Shown: positions 1-17,701 of the stretch, piece after piece
Layout: each line of letters opens with the position of its first letter
Position numbering within the stretch: position 1 is the stretch's first letter
From: Leptospira gomenensis
GTDB taxonomy: Bacteria; Spirochaetota; Leptospiria; Leptospirales; Leptospiraceae
NCBI RefSeq assembly: GCF_004770155.1
Contig: NZ_RQFA01000073.1
Span: 170,001-211,316, forward strand
Direction of reading: 5' to 3'
Length of the DNA: 41,316 nucleotides
The notes under the pieces: model-generated
What the model saw: the letters and a program-made list of their open reading frames with translations, nothing else
What the model was told of the DNA's origin: nothing
Databases searched by the model: none
Made by a program: the position numbers and the translations under genes

Positions 1-1992
<1,992 letters not shown>

Positions 1993-1995
1993 CCG

Positions 1996-4305
<2,310 letters not shown>

Positions 4306-4314
4306 CCTACGGGG

Positions 4315-5736
<1,422 letters not shown>

Positions 5737-5738
5737 GA

Positions 5739-6887
5739 ATGTATGAAAGGAAAAACGTATCGAAGATGAAAAACGTTTTATCAAAGAGTAAGTTGGGAAT
5801 TCTGGGGATCGTCGCCGCGTTTTTTATCTTTGCGATCCTACAATGGTTGTCTTTTCCTTTTTTGATTTTGTTTCAGGAGAAAAATTCGTTCTTATATGAT
5901 CGTCTTTCCTTGTTAGGCGAATCGCTTTTTTTCGAGTCTACTTCCGAAAAGGCGCCGGTCGTATTTTTGGGAGATAGTCAGATTCTTTCCGGAATCAGAC
6001 CGGCGGATTTGGAAACCCTGATCCGCAGGCCGATTTGGTTTTTACCGAGGCCCTCGGAACAACCCGAGGGCATGTTGTTGCGTTGGAAGGAATACGAGCG
6101 CAAATACGGAATAAAACCCGCGCTCGTAGTCGTAAACGGTTCTGTTTTTTCTCTGGCGGATATGGACGTTGCGTCCGCACACAGAAGTTTGGTTTTGAAC
6201 TACGATTCCTTTTTTCCGGAAATCGTGTTCGATTCCGATTTCAGGAATTTTTATCTTAAAAATTTTTCTTCCGGAACGTTCTACCTTTTGGGTAGGATTT
6301 TTCCGTTTCTCAGATTGAACGCGGCCGTATCGACAACGATTAAAATAGTCGGAGAAGGGGACGAGTTTAGCCATTCCGAAACGGATCTGGGTAAACTTCT
6401 CTCCGGAAATCCGCTCAGCGTTTGGAAGTCGCGATTCGAAAAAAATCAATTTATAGAAAGTGAATATTCAAAAAACAAGGGATATATGGATTGGGCGCGT
6501 TCGGTTCCGTTCGACGGAATTTGCGTTCCCAACGAAAAACCGATTCCTCTGCCGGAAAATTCGGCTCTCGCGCTCCGAAAAATCCGTCCTTCCGCGCCGA
6601 TCGCTTGGAAAAAACTTTTTTCTTATCTGAGGGAAAAAGAAATTCCAGTTTTGGCGATCACCTTGCCGTTTCGTCCGGACTTCGAAAATGGGATCCTGTC
6701 CCTGCCTCATTCCGCGGTTTTCGAATCGATTCTTATAGAAAAGGAAATTCCGTTTTGGAAATCGGGTGGAGAAGTTTTCGATCTTTCCGATTTTGGCGAT
6801 TATACCCATCTCAATACTTGCGGAATGAAAAAGGCGGTTCCTCTTTTGGCGGACGAAATCCGCAAGCGAATCGAATCTACTCGATAA
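5739..6887 (+). CDS. SGNH/GDSL-type membrane-anchored protein, DUF1574-like
   Basis: About 382 aa. One N-terminal membrane segment (LGILGIVAAFFIFAILQWL) is followed by an extracytoplasmic domain. Near residue 70 there is VVFLGDSQILSGIRP, the GDS(Q) block I of SGNH hydrolases, and near the C-terminus GDYTHLNTCG supplies the DxxH block V. The family resembles the DUF1574 proteins common in Leptospira and AlgJ/AlgX-like partners of MBOAT enzymes. It probably takes an acyl group delivered by the MBOAT and transfers it to a surface glycan. The start is uncertain: TTG at 5733, ATG at 5739 and ATG at 5766 are all in frame, and none has a clear ribosome binding site at normal spacing. Confidence 0.85.
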   Translation: MYERKNVSKMKNVLSKSKLGILGIVAAFFIFAILQWLSFPFLILFQEKNSFLYDRLSLLGESLFFESTSEKAPVVFLGDSQILSGIRPADLETLIRRPIWFLPRPSEQPEGMLLRWKEYERKYGIKPALVVVNGSVFSLADMDVASAHRSLVLNYDSFFPEIVFDSDFRNFYLKNFSSGTFYLLGRIFPFLRLNAAVSTTIKIVGEGDEFSHSETDLGKLLSGNPLSVWKSRFEKNQFIESEYSKNKGYMDWARSVPFDGICVPNEKPIPLPENSALALRKIRPSAPIAWKKLFSYLREKEIPVLAITLPFRPDFENGILSLPHSAVFESILIEKEIPFWKSGGEVFDLSDFGDYTHLNTCGMKKAVPLLADEIRKRIESTR

Positions 6888-6889
6888 AT

Positions 6890-6917
6890 CCCGTTTTTCG
6901 TTATTCTCGGAAACGGG
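6890..6917. terminator. Inverted repeat after the SGNH gene
   Basis: CCCGTTT at 6890-6896 and AAACGGG at 6911-6917 are exact complements, and an inner CG/CG pair can lengthen the stem. It lies just after the stop of the SGNH gene, in the convergent gap before the AlkD-like gene. There is no clean T run, so the terminator role is tentative. Confidence 0.4.
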
Positions 6918-7013
6918 TCGAATGCGAGCCGAGGTTCGTTCGTTTTACAGACGAGTTCGACGATCTTTCCGTCCCCATCCGAGGCTACAAAAAATCAAAG
7001 AACACGATGTCGC

Positions 7014-7727
7014 TTAACAACGTGCGGCTTTTTTCTTTTTCCCGAGTTTCCCCGCCGCTTCCGCTTTGCGGATATAAGAGGTCGCGTCCGGGACTTGGCA
7101 GGAAGTTTTTCCCATCCAGACTTCCACCTTGCCGATTTTTTTCGCGGTTTCCAGAGATTCTTTCAGAAGTTTCGGATAAAAGATTCCTACGGCGATGACG
7201 AATCCGTTCATACAATACCGCACACGATTGTGAGCCGATCCTATCTCCGATTCCACACGCTTTAGTAGTTTATGAATTTCTTTTGCATCGATTTCTTCGT
7301 CCGAACGGATCGACAATAAACTGGAATAGAGGTTCCATCCAGAGGAAGCAACGTTCTCCTTGGGAGACTCGATCCATTCCCTGGCGAGGTCCCAGCCGTG
7401 AGGGGTTTCCGCGGCGATCCAAGGTACAGTGTATTCGCTGGTCATCGGCGAGACGGAACGTTTTACCCAATTCTGAAGATCCTGTTTCCGGATTTTGGTT
7501 TCGTCCGCGATCAAACCCGCGAGATACATGGCGTCCGCGTTGCCGGTTTTATAGAGTTCGAGGGCGAGTTGGTTGTCCTTTTTCACCTTCTTTTGGATCT
7601 TTTTCAGGTCCCCGACTCTGACCCCGAAAAAAGGCTCCTTGGTCCCGTGATTGAGGAATATTTTCTTTATTTCGGGGGACGACATCCTCTCCAATTCTTT
7701 CATCACCTGGTCGGCGTTCATATTCAT
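7014..7727 (-). CDS. DNA alkylation repair protein, AlkD-like (HEAT-repeat)
   Basis: 237 aa, a typical length for the AlkD-like family (PF08713). The protein is alpha-helical with HEAT-like repeats; recognisable stretches are FGVRVGDLKKIQKK (about 34-47), YLAGLIADETKI (about 68-79) and the Trp-rich PWIAAETPHGWDLAREWI (about 101-118). In characterised members the enzyme is a glycosylase removing N3- and N7-alkylated purines without base flipping. Many Leptospira-type members are more distant from AlkD, so glycosylase activity is inferred. The C-terminus ends in a Lys-rich tail. It starts 28 bases after the DUF4349 gene on the same strand and is probably co-transcribed with it. Confidence 0.88.
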   Translation of the reverse strand: MNMNADQVMKELERMSSPEIKKIFLNHGTKEPFFGVRVGDLKKIQKKVKKDNQLALELYKTGNADAMYLAGLIADETKIRKQDLQNWVKRSVSPMTSEYTVPWIAAETPHGWDLAREWIESPKENVASSGWNLYSSLLSIRSDEEIDAKEIHKLLKRVESEIGSAHNRVRYCMNGFVIAVGIFYPKLLKESLETAKKIGKVEVWMGKTSCQVPDATSYIRKAEAAGKLGKKKKAARC

Positions 7728-7754
7728 ATACCTTAATTTTATAATTTTCTTATG

Positions 7755-8633
7755 TTATGGATCGTTCCGTTTTGGAAGCAGTTTTTTGGCCCTTTCCCAG
7801 AGCGGAAACGAGTAGTAAAAACATAGGATTGCGAACAAAGATGCGAACGTAAGAAGCAGATGGTATTTGATCGCCCATTCCAGAGCGACTTTGACCCTGT
7901 GCAGAATTCCGATTTCGTCGGACGCCTTATTTTCGTATAACGTCAATAATACGGTACAGAATTCGTTTTCGGAATCGAATTCCCCGAGACTGATTCCCAA
8001 CTTTTGTATTTCGTCCTCGATTTCAAGGATTCTGTTTTCGAGGCTTACGTATTCGTCGATACGGCCGCCTTTGTTTTTTAGTCCGTTCAGTGATGCGCGT
8101 ATTTTCAGGAGGGATTCCTTTTTCGACTGCAAATCCTTATACTCGTTGGTTTTGTCCTTCTTGTCGATCGTGAGTAGGAGGGTCTTTCCTATCCGTTTGA
8201 ATTCCTGAACGAGCGGATCGAACTTCTCCGGAGGAACTCCCACCGCGAGTTTTACGATCCTGTTTTTTCTCTGTTTGAGTCCGGAGCTGTTCTCGTATTG
8301 TATGATGGATCCTGAAGTGTTGATAAGATCCCGCACCTTCTTTTCATCGTCTTCGATATCGGGAGATAGGCTTTCTATGGTTGCTACCTTTTCGTATTTT
8401 TGATCTACACTTTTGGCCGGCGAACCGGCGTTTTCATAACGGATCCGTTTTGTGGCTATGTTCTGTTTGTTAAACGAAGTCTCTCCTCCAAGGAAGGCCC
8501 GGTTGTTGTCCGGAAATTCACCCGTCGGTTTGGATCCGGATACGTATCCATACGTCAATCGAAACAGGAACAAAGCCGAAAAGACGGCGCCCGATATCCA
8601 CAATCCTTTTTTTACGGTCTGATTCATTCGCAA
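7755..8633 (-). CDS. DUF4349-type membrane protein with coiled coil
   Basis: 292 aa. One membrane segment near the N-terminus (ISGAVFSALFLFRLTYGYV), one near the C-terminus (LLLTFASLFAILCFYYSF), and a long extracytoplasmic part between. The middle matches the DUF4349 pattern: an early beta-alpha domain with KVRDLINTSGSIIQYENS, VGVPPEKFDPLVQEFKRIGK, then a coiled coil around residues 155-215 (DLQSKKESLLKIR ... ILEIEDEIQKLG). The family's role is unknown; many members are lipoproteins or membrane-anchored and sit near envelope genes. It is followed by the AlkD-like gene after 27 bases. Confidence 0.85.
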   Translation of the reverse strand: MRMNQTVKKGLWISGAVFSALFLFRLTYGYVSGSKPTGEFPDNNRAFLGGETSFNKQNIATKRIRYENAGSPAKSVDQKYEKVATIESLSPDIEDDEKKVRDLINTSGSIIQYENSSGLKQRKNRIVKLAVGVPPEKFDPLVQEFKRIGKTLLLTIDKKDKTNEYKDLQSKKESLLKIRASLNGLKNKGGRIDEYVSLENRILEIEDEIQKLGISLGEFDSENEFCTVLLTLYENKASDEIGILHRVKVALEWAIKYHLLLTFASLFAILCFYYSFPLWERAKKLLPKRNDP

Positions 8634-8903
8634 TTCCTTATATAGTTTTTCTCGGGATGCGGGGCCGTTTCACCCGATTCGACCGCGAGTCCTTAGCGGG
8701 AAAACGGACGTTGTGCGCGGGTTCGCTGGTTTCGTATCCTGTTGGCGCAACAGCTCCGTGGTTTCGACGTTATCCGTCTTTGTTGCGCTCGGAGTTTTCT
8801 CGTCTCCGATTCGGGAGAATCCGTCGTCGCCTCGTTTCGATTTCTCCCCCGTTCGTTTCCCGATTTCTGCGATCCGTTTTGTCCGTAAAAGGTTCCGCTT
8901 CCC
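8634..8903. other. Gene-free gap between Ppx/GppA gene and DUF4349 gene
   Basis: 270 bases with no convincing gene; open frames here are Arg-rich and look like chance readings of G+C-rich sequence. A short perfect hairpin, CTGTTG-GCG-CAACAG, lies at 8739-8753. It may mark the 3' end of the Ppx/GppA transcript, but no T run follows it on the minus strand. Promoter elements for the DUF4349 gene are expected near 8640-8700 but I could not pick them with confidence. Confidence 0.4.
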
Positions 8904-10466
<1,563 letters not shown>

Positions 10467-10657
10467 GCTCCGAACAGATTGCTTTTCCGTTAAAATCGAA
10501 TCCAGCTTAATTTGTTTTCTTATTTTTTTGTTTTCCAGTTGCCGGGAACCCAAGCGCTGAAATTATTGAAACCGGTCCAATGCGGAAAGTTCTGTAGAAA
10601 ATTCCGCTTTTAACAGATAATAAAGAGAAAACCTGCGCGGTTCAAAGGTAACACGAA
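10467..10657. promoter_or_regulatory. Divergent control region of mreB and the Ppx/GppA gene
   Basis: 191 bases with no gene. A GATAAT hexamer at 10616-10621 could serve as the mreB -10 box; the matching -35 is poor. GCGGAA (10582-10587) and TTCCGC (10602-10607) form a short inverted repeat just upstream. AAAGGT about ten bases before the ATG is a usable ribosome binding site for mreB. Confidence 0.4.
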
Positions 10658-11680
10658 ATGATATTTGATAATCTCTACGCCCTCTTTTCCAACGACATGG
10701 GAATCGACTTGGGTACTGCAAATACACTGGTGCACGTAAAGGGACAGGGGATCGTCCTTTCCGAACCGTCCGTGGTTGCGGTGCACGCCGCCACCGGAAA
10801 GGTATTGGCCGTAGGGCAGGAAGCAAAACGGATGTTAGGGAGAACCCCCGGAGAAATCGTGGCCATCCGTCCGATGAAGGACGGCGTCATCGCCGACTTC
10901 GAAACCGTAGAAAAAATGATCCGCTATTTTATCGCGAAGGTGCACAACCGCACTACCTTCGTAAAACCGAGGATCGTCATCGGAGTTCCGTCGGGAATCA
11001 CCGAGGTGGAACGACGCGCCGTTCGTGAGTCCGCCGAACAAGCCGGTGCGAGAGAAATCTTTCTCATCGAAGAGGCATTGGCCGCGGCGATCGGCGCCAA
11101 TATTCCCATCAACGAACCCGCCGGAAATATGATCGTGGATATCGGCGGAGGTACGACCGAGATCGCGGTCATTTCCCTCGGTGGAATGGTGATCGCGGAA
11201 TCCATCCGTACGGGTGGGGACGAATTCGACGAAGCGATCATCAAATATCTCCGGAACCAATACAACCTGGTCGTCGGGGAAAGAACCGCGGAAGACATCA
11301 AACTCACCATCGGAAACGCGTATCCGGAGAAAAAAGCGGAAACCATGGAAGTGCGGGGCCGGGATGCGATTTCCGGGTTACCGAGAACTCTCGAATTGGA
11401 ATCCAATGAAATCCGCAAGGCCCTCAAAGAACCGACCGACGAAATTTTGGACGGAATCAAACGGGTTCTCGAAAGAACTCCGCCCGAGCTCGCATCGGAT
11501 ATCGTGGAACGGGGAATCGTTTTGACCGGGGGAGGTTGTCTTCTTCGCGGTTTGGAAACCTATCTTTCCAAAGAAACGGGCGTTCCCGTATTCCGCGCCG
11601 AAAACCCTCTCACGTGTGTCGTACTCGGGACCGGAAAGTATTTGGATGAATTGAAATACATCAAGCCGGGGATTCGTTAG
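10658..11680 (+). CDS. mreB: Rod shape-determining protein MreB
   Basis: 340 aa, normal MreB length. The actin-fold nucleotide-binding blocks are intact: [16 protein letters not shown] near the N-terminus, [20 protein letters not shown] around 160-180, and a [10 protein letters not shown] block around 288-297. MreB forms membrane-bound filaments under the inner membrane that direct the elongation peptidoglycan machinery (RodA, PBP2, MreC, MreD), all of which follow here. It is separated from mreC by 80 bases containing a hairpin, so mreB may be expressed at a higher level than the downstream genes. Confidence 0.98.
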   Translation: MIFDNLYALFSNDMGIDLGTANTLVHVKGQGIVLSEPSVVAVHAATGKVLAVGQEAKRMLGRTPGEIVAIRPMKDGVIADFETVEKMIRYFIAKVHNRTTFVKPRIVIGVPSGITEVERRAVRESAEQAGAREIFLIEEALAAAIGANIPINEPAGNMIVDIGGGTTEIAVISLGGMVIAESIRTGGDEFDEAIIKYLRNQYNLVVGERTAEDIKLTIGNAYPEKKAETMEVRGRDAISGLPRTLELESNEIRKALKEPTDEILDGIKRVLERTPPELASDIVERGIVLTGGGCLLRGLETYLSKETGVPVFRAENPLTCVVLGTGKYLDELKYIKPGIR

Positions 11681-11706
11681 AAAGTTTCGGACGAAGCGGG
11701 TCGTAA

Positions 11707-11734
11707 GTCCGGACGATCGTCACATCGTTCGGAC
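11707..11734 (+). promoter_or_regulatory. Hairpin between mreB and mreC
   Basis: GTCCGGACGA (11707-11716) pairs with TCGTTCGGAC (11725-11734) with a single G-T pair and an eight-base loop. No T run follows, so it is less like a terminator than a partial attenuator or an RNA stability element ending the mreB message. It lies 26 bases before the mreC start codon. Confidence 0.55.
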
Positions 11735-11760
11735 GGCGGTCGGGAGCAAAACAAGATTCG

Positions 11761-12873
11761 ATGTTATGGTTTCAACTCAGCCGAAGTAAGGAGACTCTTT
11801 CTCTTCTCTTTTGTGTTCTTTTTTCCGTACTGTCGTTGACCTTTCGCAGTAATGTAATCGTTCGCGGGATCGCCAGTTTTCAAAGAGTCGGAGACGTGGT
11901 TTCCGGTTCGATCGATTCGTTCGGGGGATTTTTTAAAGGAGCCTACAACAAGTTGGAATCCTTTGAGACGGTTCGGAAAGAAAGGGATTCTTGCGTAGCC
12001 GTAATGGAAGATTATAAACTTCTTCCTCAGGATTTGGAAAAGGCGAATCGGGAAAACGATTCTCTCCGAAAAGAACTTCGGTTTCACAGCAGACAAAAAT
12101 ACGCGACCGTAAAAGCGGAAGTTTTATCCGTTCGTCTGAATTCGATTTATAGAACCATCATCATCGACAAGGGCGCGGACGCCGGTCTCAAACCGTATAT
12201 GCCGGTGACCGCAAGAGCGGTGGATCAAAAGGGCGCCATCATCGAGGCGTTGGTCGGAAAGGTCATCGCGGTGACGGGCGGATCCGCGGTGGTGCAACCT
12301 CTCATCAATTCGAACTTCAATATGGGAGTGTCGATGCCGGACACAAATCTTTGGGCCAACCTTTCGGGAAACTCAGGAAGAGGAACCGAGGCTTTGTTGA
12401 ATTATATCGATAGCGGTATCATCATAGACCCCCGGGTCTTCGGGGAATATCCGATGGGACCGAGCGAGATGATCCAATACACGGAATCTCTGAGCAAAAT
12501 CGGAAAGGCCGTTTATACCTCGGGAGGTGGGGGAGTTTTCCCTGCGGGGATTCCCGTCGGAATCATCACCGAAGAAGGTCCTCGAAACGGAAGTTTCAAA
12601 AGCGCATTCTTAAAACCGTTCGTTCGTTTCGAGATGTTGGAAAGTGTGACCATTCTGCTCAAACTTCCGGAGAAGTGGTTGGAAACCTGGCCGGAAGGAC
12701 AAAACATAACGATCGAAAATCCGTATTTCGGCGATCTCAATTACCCCGGAGAAGACCGTCAAAAGGAAACCCAATCCAAAACCCCCGTCACTCCGCCTAA
12801 CAGCAATCAGACGCCGAACGACAGCGCGCCTAAAAATCCGGCGACCCCACCCGGCGAGGACGAACTACAATGA
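11761..12873 (+). CDS. mreC: Rod shape-determining protein MreC
   Basis: 370 aa. One N-terminal membrane segment ([18 protein letters not shown]), a coiled-coil stretch around residues 75-115 ([20 protein letters not shown]), and the two-lobed periplasmic beta domain, with [21 protein letters not shown] and [19 protein letters not shown] as the recognisable strands. MreC links cytoplasmic MreB to periplasmic PBP2 and activates the elongasome. The final 50 residues are a Pro/Asn/Thr-rich tail ([19 protein letters not shown]) not found in short MreC proteins, probably a disordered periplasmic extension. The stop overlaps the mreD start as ATGA. Confidence 0.96.
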   Translation: MLWFQLSRSKETLSLLFCVLFSVLSLTFRSNVIVRGIASFQRVGDVVSGSIDSFGGFFKGAYNKLESFETVRKERDSCVAVMEDYKLLPQDLEKANRENDSLRKELRFHSRQKYATVKAEVLSVRLNSIYRTIIIDKGADAGLKPYMPVTARAVDQKGAIIEALVGKVIAVTGGSAVVQPLINSNFNMGVSMPDTNLWANLSGNSGRGTEALLNYIDSGIIIDPRVFGEYPMGPSEMIQYTESLSKIGKAVYTSGGGGVFPAGIPVGIITEEGPRNGSFKSAFLKPFVRFEMLESVTILLKLPEKWLETWPEGQNITIENPYFGDLNYPGEDRQKETQSKTPVTPPNSNQTPNDSAPKNPATPPGEDELQ

Positions 12874-13382
12874 TTTTGGAAAAACTCGTTATCGCCGTGG
12901 GAATTCTGATCGCCCACTTTTTGAACGGATCCAATCTCTTCGAGATAGGCTCCGCGATCAAACCGGACTTTATGATCCTTTTGGTCCTGTTTTTCGCGCT
13001 TCGCCGAGGAGCGTTGTACGGTCTTTGGATCGGGTTTTTCGGGGGTTTGTTGACGGACAGCGGTTTGGGCGGAGAGATCACTTCCGGCAACGTGGTCGCG
13101 TATAAGATCGGCCTTCATTCTTTGACCTTTTGTCTGATCGGTTATCTGGTCGGTAAATTCGCGCGTTCCGCGTATCACGAAAATTATCTTTCGATCACGA
13201 TCTATTCGCTTCTCATCACCTTCGTCACCCGTGTCGCCACGTATTATCTGTTCTCTCTTTTTTTCCACGAGAATATGAGTTATTCCTTATTCTTTACTTC
13301 GATGTTCAACGCGTTGATCGCCCCCGCCTTTTTCTACGCTTTGACTTGGATCTATCAATTGGATCACATGGGGGACGCGTAA
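12870..13382 (+). CDS. mreD: Rod shape-determining protein MreD
   Basis: 170 aa, all membrane: five to six hydrophobic segments, with [28 protein letters not shown] style spacing broken by short loops and the characteristic ALRRG and [11 protein letters not shown] turns. MreD is the small inner-membrane partner of MreC. It is translationally coupled to mreC through a four-base ATGA overlap and is followed one base later by the TTG start of mrdA. Confidence 0.94.
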   Translation: MILEKLVIAVGILIAHFLNGSNLFEIGSAIKPDFMILLVLFFALRRGALYGLWIGFFGGLLTDSGLGGEITSGNVVAYKIGLHSLTFCLIGYLVGKFARSAYHENYLSITIYSLLITFVTRVATYYLFSLFFHENMSYSLFFTSMFNALIAPAFFYALTWIYQLDHMGDA

Positions 13383-13383
13383 A

Positions 13384-15330
13384 TTGTTGGGCGGGGCTCA
13401 ATCCGCGACGGAATACCGTCTTGAGAGAAGTTTCCGTCTTCGGTTGTATATATTCTCCGGTCTGGTGGTGTTCACTCTGGCCGCGTTTATATTCCAACTT
13501 TTTAATCTTCAGATCGTAAACGGTACCGACAACGCCCTCAAAGCGGAGAAGTTCGTTCGCAAAAGCGAGATCATTCCGGCGGCCCGCGGTCAAATGTTCG
13601 ACCGGAATTTTCTCACTCCCGAAACTTCGATGGCGCTCGTGTCGAATTATTCCTCTCTCGACGCCGTGTTGAACACGTCCCTGTTCAAGTACGATCCGGG
13701 CGCCGTAAAAACGTTCATTCACGAATTCGCGAGAACCCTTTCCATTCCCATTTCGTATTACGAAGACGAACTGATCGAGCCGCGTTTTTCCAGAAATCTC
13801 AAGGCCAAAAAGCCGATCGTTTTGCTGGAAGGAATTACCACCGCACAACAGGAACGAATATCAGTTTTCGATAATATATCCAAATACATCATCCTTCTTC
13901 CTTCGCCGAGGAGAATTTACAAAATGGGACCTGCGCTCGCGCACGTCACCGGTTATATCGGAAAACCGACTCGGAGCGACCTCGTGACGGGCGAAATCAA
14001 GTCGTATCAATATCTCGGGAAAAGCGGACTCGAGTTAGAATACGATTCCGAACTTCGGGGTGTGGACGGGTTTCGAATCCAAAAAAGAAGTTCGGAAGGG
14101 AACATAGAGGAAGAACGGGTCGTAGAACATTCCTCTCCGGGAAACAACCTGATTTTGACGATCGACAAGGATATTCAGATCGCGGCGCATAAGGCGCTGA
14201 AAGGAAGCCGCGGTACGGCGATCGCCGTCAAAGTCGCGACCGGCGAAATTCTCGCGATGGCGTCCAACCCGAGTTATGATCCCAACGTTCTTTCGGGTAA
14301 GAATAAGGCCGATCGAGTGGGTCATTTTAAACGTGTTATGGACAACGGAGGTTTTCTAAATCTCGCGATCCAATCCAAGTTCCCGCCGGCTTCCACGTAT
14401 AAAACGTTAGTCGCCCTTGCCGCTCTCGAAAGTCAGCATAAGATCGGTTACACTCCCGAGACTTCGTATTCCTGCAACGGAAGTTTCGTTCTCAAGTCCA
14501 CCTTCGCCGGCGTACCGGATCAGGTGTTTTTGTGTTGGGAAAAAGGAGGACACGGGACCAACGATCTCGCGCACGCGATCCAAAAATCCTGTTCGGTTTA
14601 TTTTTACAATCTGGGATACAAACTCGGTTCCGATGCCATCTTAAACTATTCCCGGCTTTTCGGGTTGGAGAACAAATCCAAGGTGGATCTTCCCGGGGAG
14701 ATCACCGGTTTTGTTCCTTCCTCCGCTTGGAAAAAAAGGGTGTACGGTACGAAGTGGTTCGACGGTGATACGATCAATCTTTCCATCGGACAAGGATTCA
14801 TTTCCTCCACTCCGATGGGAATGGCTTTGTTTTATATGGGACTTCTCAATCGGGGACAGATTTACCAACCCTATGTGGTCAGCGAGATCCGAGATCCGGT
14901 GGACAATTCCATCATCAATCGAACCACTCCTCAGATTTTGCGGGACATTCCGATTAACCAAAGTTCGGTGGAAGCGATCAAGGAAGGTCTCAAACTCGTC
15001 GTCAAAAGCGGAACCGCTTCGTCCGTGTTGAACAAACCGTTTCTCCCGGATATCGCCGGTAAAACCGGAACGGCACAGACGAGAAGAAGGGGCGCTTCCG
15101 GATCCAACCACGCTTGGTTCGTAGGTTACGCTCCCGCAAACGCTCCCGCCAGCGAACAGGTGTTAATCGTCGTTTTCGTGGAATACGGAGTCGGAGGAGC
15201 TGCGGGAGCCGCTCCGGTCGCACGGGAAATGTTTCACGCGGCGTTTCCTCCCGGTACCTTCAAAAAAACGCAGGATGCGGCCCCTTCCGTTCCCCAGTCC
15301 GCACAGGAGGGCGCTCTTGAAACCAGATAA
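13384..15330 (+). CDS. mrdA: Penicillin-binding protein 2 (elongation transpeptidase)
   Basis: 648 aa class B PBP. An N-terminal anchor ([20 protein letters not shown]) is followed by the pedestal domain with RGQMFDRNF and GYIGKPT, then the transpeptidase domain. Catalytic motifs are present: SxxK in PPASTYKTL (about residue 338-341), the SxN-type motif as [11 protein letters not shown] (Ser-Cys-Ser, about 400), and KTGTAQ (about 560). It cross-links peptidoglycan of the cylinder wall with RodA. The start is taken as TTG at 13384, since no ATG lies before the anchor and the gene then follows mreD by one base. The C-terminus is Ala/Pro-rich and overlaps the rodA start. Confidence 0.96.
   Translation: MLGGAQSATEYRLERSFRLRLYIFSGLVVFTLAAFIFQLFNLQIVNGTDNALKAEKFVRKSEIIPAARGQMFDRNFLTPETSMALVSNYSSLDAVLNTSLFKYDPGAVKTFIHEFARTLSIPISYYEDELIEPRFSRNLKAKKPIVLLEGITTAQQERISVFDNISKYIILLPSPRRIYKMGPALAHVTGYIGKPTRSDLVTGEIKSYQYLGKSGLELEYDSELRGVDGFRIQKRSSEGNIEEERVVEHSSPGNNLILTIDKDIQIAAHKALKGSRGTAIAVKVATGEILAMASNPSYDPNVLSGKNKADRVGHFKRVMDNGGFLNLAIQSKFPPASTYKTLVALAALESQHKIGYTPETSYSCNGSFVLKSTFAGVPDQVFLCWEKGGHGTNDLAHAIQKSCSVYFYNLGYKLGSDAILNYSRLFGLENKSKVDLPGEITGFVPSSAWKKRVYGTKWFDGDTINLSIGQGFISSTPMGMALFYMGLLNRGQIYQPYVVSEIRDPVDNSIINRTTPQILRDIPINQSSVEAIKEGLKLVVKSGTASSVLNKPFLPDIAGKTGTAQTRRRGASGSNHAWFVGYAPANAPASEQVLIVVFVEYGVGGAAGAAPVAREMFHAAFPPGTFKKTQDAAPSVPQSAQEGALETR
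15305..15310 (+). promoter_or_regulatory. Ribosome binding site that fixes the rodA start
   Basis: AGGAGG lies six bases before an in-frame TTG at 15317 and inside the 3' end of mrdA. This perfect site argues for TTG 15317 as the rodA start over the upstream ATG at 15275. Confidence 0.8.
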
Positions 15331-16822
15331 ATCCATCGAAAAGATCGATTACTTTTTGGTGATCTCCGTCGTGATCGTCGTACTTTGTAGCGTATTGACC
15401 TTGTATAGCCAGGAAGTCAATTTCGAAGACGGCCCGGGTAAGTGGTACCGTCAGCTTTTCTATTTCGTCATAGGTCTCGTGATCATGTATTTCGTATCGC
15501 GCATCAACTATCAGCTGTTAGGCGCTTACGCGGTAGTCATCTACGTTTTCACCGTTTTTCTACTTATGATCACCTTGATTCCCGGCATCGGGCATCTTCC
15601 TTCGGGAAGGGGGGCACGTTCTTGGCTCAAGATCGGGCCGATCGGGATTCAAGCCTCGGAGTTCGCCAAGTTGTCAACGGTGATCCTTCTCGGTCAGTTC
15701 ATGGTCCTAAAGGAAAAGGACATGAAAAATTTGGCGGTGTTGTCGATTCCGTTTTTGATCGTTCTCGTGCCGATGGTCTTCATTCTGCTACAACCCGACT
15801 TCGGAACGGCGGTTTCGTTTCTTCCGATCCTTTTTACGATGTTGTTTCTCGGAGGCGCCGACATTCTTCATATAGGATCTCTCCTCGCTCTCGGTGGCAT
15901 CACCTTGATGATTCCCATGTTCGTGGAATACTCGAGGTTGACCCTCATCAACGACATCGCGGATTTTTTACAACGAACCGGTAAGACGGATCTTTTATCG
16001 GTCGTCAACCGACTCGGTGGAAAAATCTGGCTCGCCTTGGACGGAAAAGATCTTAAGTCGGCCAACCTCACACCGAAGACGTTAAACGCTCTTAGGGAAG
16101 TCGTGGACCAAGTCGTGGAATTGGAAGGAGGATTTTTCTTTAAGATATTCTCCAATCAGAAACTACTGATCGGTTTCGGCGGAATTCTTCTTCTCGCGAG
16201 TATCGTTATGGTGGGAATACGGATCGCCCGGGGAAGTAGAACATTACGACAATATTATATTCCTCTGGGGATTCTGGGAATCAGTTTGATTTCCGCGGTC
16301 GTAGTAATGAAAACGGTTCCGTTCCGCGAAAACCAAGTGGTCCGTTTGACCGCGTTCTTAAATCCGGAGGAGTTCAAACAAGGAGCGGGGTATCAGCTGA
16401 GAGCGTCGAAACCCGCCGTCGGTTCGGGAAGATTTTTCGGTAAGGGCCTGATGAATGCGGAGATGACGGAAGGTCGGATTCCGCACGTGCCGGAATCCAG
16501 CACGGACTTTATCTTCGCTTCTTGGTCCGAACAAACTGGATTTTTAGGGTCGGTGTTTTTGTTGTTCTTTCTTTTTTCGATTCCGCTTCGAGGATTGCAG
16601 ATCAGCTACGAAAGTAAGGACCGGTTCGGATCCTTGTTGGCCTCGGGAATCGTTGCATTACTTTTTTATCATATGGCGATCAATATCGGGATCGTGATCG
16701 GACTCATGCCCGTAACCGGTATTCCTTTGTCGTTTATGAGTTACGGAGGTTCTCACTTGATCATGTCCATGACCGCGGTGGGAATCATTCTTTCGATCAA
16801 AAGCCGTAAACACGCGAACTAA
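15317..16822 (+). CDS. mrdB: RodA, peptidoglycan glycosyltransferase of the elongasome (SEDS family)
   Basis: 501 aa with about ten membrane segments. SEDS landmarks are present: [20 protein letters not shown] around 110-130, [18 protein letters not shown] in the late extracytoplasmic loop, and [19 protein letters not shown] carrying the conserved catalytic-loop Asp, then [17 protein letters not shown] near the end. RodA polymerises lipid II into glycan strands and works with PBP2, whose gene overlaps it by 14 bases. A long loop of roughly 80 residues between about 215 and 295 ([18 protein letters not shown] onward) is larger than in E. coli RodA. The TTG start is set by the AGGAGG at 15305-15310. 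Confidence 0.95.
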   Translation: MKPDKSIEKIDYFLVISVVIVVLCSVLTLYSQEVNFEDGPGKWYRQLFYFVIGLVIMYFVSRINYQLLGAYAVVIYVFTVFLLMITLIPGIGHLPSGRGARSWLKIGPIGIQASEFAKLSTVILLGQFMVLKEKDMKNLAVLSIPFLIVLVPMVFILLQPDFGTAVSFLPILFTMLFLGGADILHIGSLLALGGITLMIPMFVEYSRLTLINDIADFLQRTGKTDLLSVVNRLGGKIWLALDGKDLKSANLTPKTLNALREVVDQVVELEGGFFFKIFSNQKLLIGFGGILLLASIVMVGIRIARGSRTLRQYYIPLGILGISLISAVVVMKTVPFRENQVVRLTAFLNPEEFKQGAGYQLRASKPAVGSGRFFGKGLMNAEMTEGRIPHVPESSTDFIFASWSEQTGFLGSVFLLFFLFSIPLRGLQISYESKDRFGSLLASGIVALLFYHMAINIGIVIGLMPVTGIPLSFMSYGGSHLIMSMTAVGIILSIKSRKHAN

Positions 16823-16887
16823 GATTCGAAAAAAGGATCCGCGATCTCGAAAAAACGGGAAAATCGTCCGATAATCAGAATACTCGT

Positions 16888-17697
16888 ATGGACCCGGTTA
16901 AAGATTCCCGTTTCTTTTTCGATCTGAAACATAAGTTCGAATCCATTCTCGAAGATCTGGAAAAAAGGACCTTCGATCAAAAGGGTGAAATTCGGGAATT
17001 GGAAACGCTTTGGGATGATATGTTTCAACTCGCCGGAAAAAACGATTCTCCGTATTTTCAAATCCGACTTAAATCTCTGAAAAAACAACTGGATACGTTC
17101 GTTAAAAACAAAGGTTACGAAAAAACGGAGTTCGATCGGATATTTCATCAACTCGGTAAGATGAAACGTACGGACTCCGTGGAATTTTTGGACGAGTCCC
17201 TGAAAAATCGTCTCGAAAAAATCGCGAGTAGTCATTATTCTCCCGGAGATACTATCTCTTCCGGCGCGGTTCCTCCTTCCGCGACTTCGAAAAAAGGTAA
17301 ACAATACATCACGTTTCGATGCGGGACGATCCACTTCGTTACGGATCATTCTCCGTTTACGATTCTCAAGGATTTGGATCGGAGAAAAAATACCGTGGAA
17401 TACAAAGGCGAGATTTATAGGATCTTTCCGAGCGTTTTCGTCTACGGCCTTTCCGAAGAGGAATACAGAAACGAAAGTTTTCTCACCATGAATCTTTTGG
17501 CGCTCAAACGCGAAACGGGGGTCGAATTTTATCGGTTCGATACGTTAGGCGAAATTATTCAGATCAACGAAGGGACCTTTCGTAAAGGGTTGAAGTCTTT
17601 GGACGAGGCGGATTCGTTTTCCTCGGAGCCGCGTATCCGAACGTATTTCCGTAAAGCGGGTTTACGGTATTATTATATTCCTTCCGCGAACGCGTGA
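16888..17697 (+). CDS. Conserved-looking hypothetical protein, cytosolic
   Basis: 269 aa with no signal peptide or membrane segment and no domain I recognise. Residues 1-120 are mostly charged helices ([20 protein letters not shown]), then a Ser/Pro linker around 125-140, then a mixed alpha/beta domain with [20 protein letters not shown] and [16 protein letters not shown] at the end. Codon use matches the neighbouring mre genes. It starts 65 bases after rodA and could be the last gene of that transcript. It ends four bases from the stop of the convergent gene. Confidence 0.75.
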   Translation: MDPVKDSRFFFDLKHKFESILEDLEKRTFDQKGEIRELETLWDDMFQLAGKNDSPYFQIRLKSLKKQLDTFVKNKGYEKTEFDRIFHQLGKMKRTDSVEFLDESLKNRLEKIASSHYSPGDTISSGAVPPSATSKKGKQYITFRCGTIHFVTDHSPFTILKDLDRRKNTVEYKGEIYRIFPSVFVYGLSEEEYRNESFLTMNLLALKRETGVEFYRFDTLGEIIQINEGTFRKGLKSLDEADSFSSEPRIRTYFRKAGLRYYYIPSANA

Positions 17698-17701
17698 AGA
17701 T

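Noticed and set aside
10467..10553. Longer Ppx/GppA start at TTG 10553
   Set aside because: The added 29 residues are Lys-rich without family similarity, and an ATG directly precedes the conserved nucleotide-binding loop.
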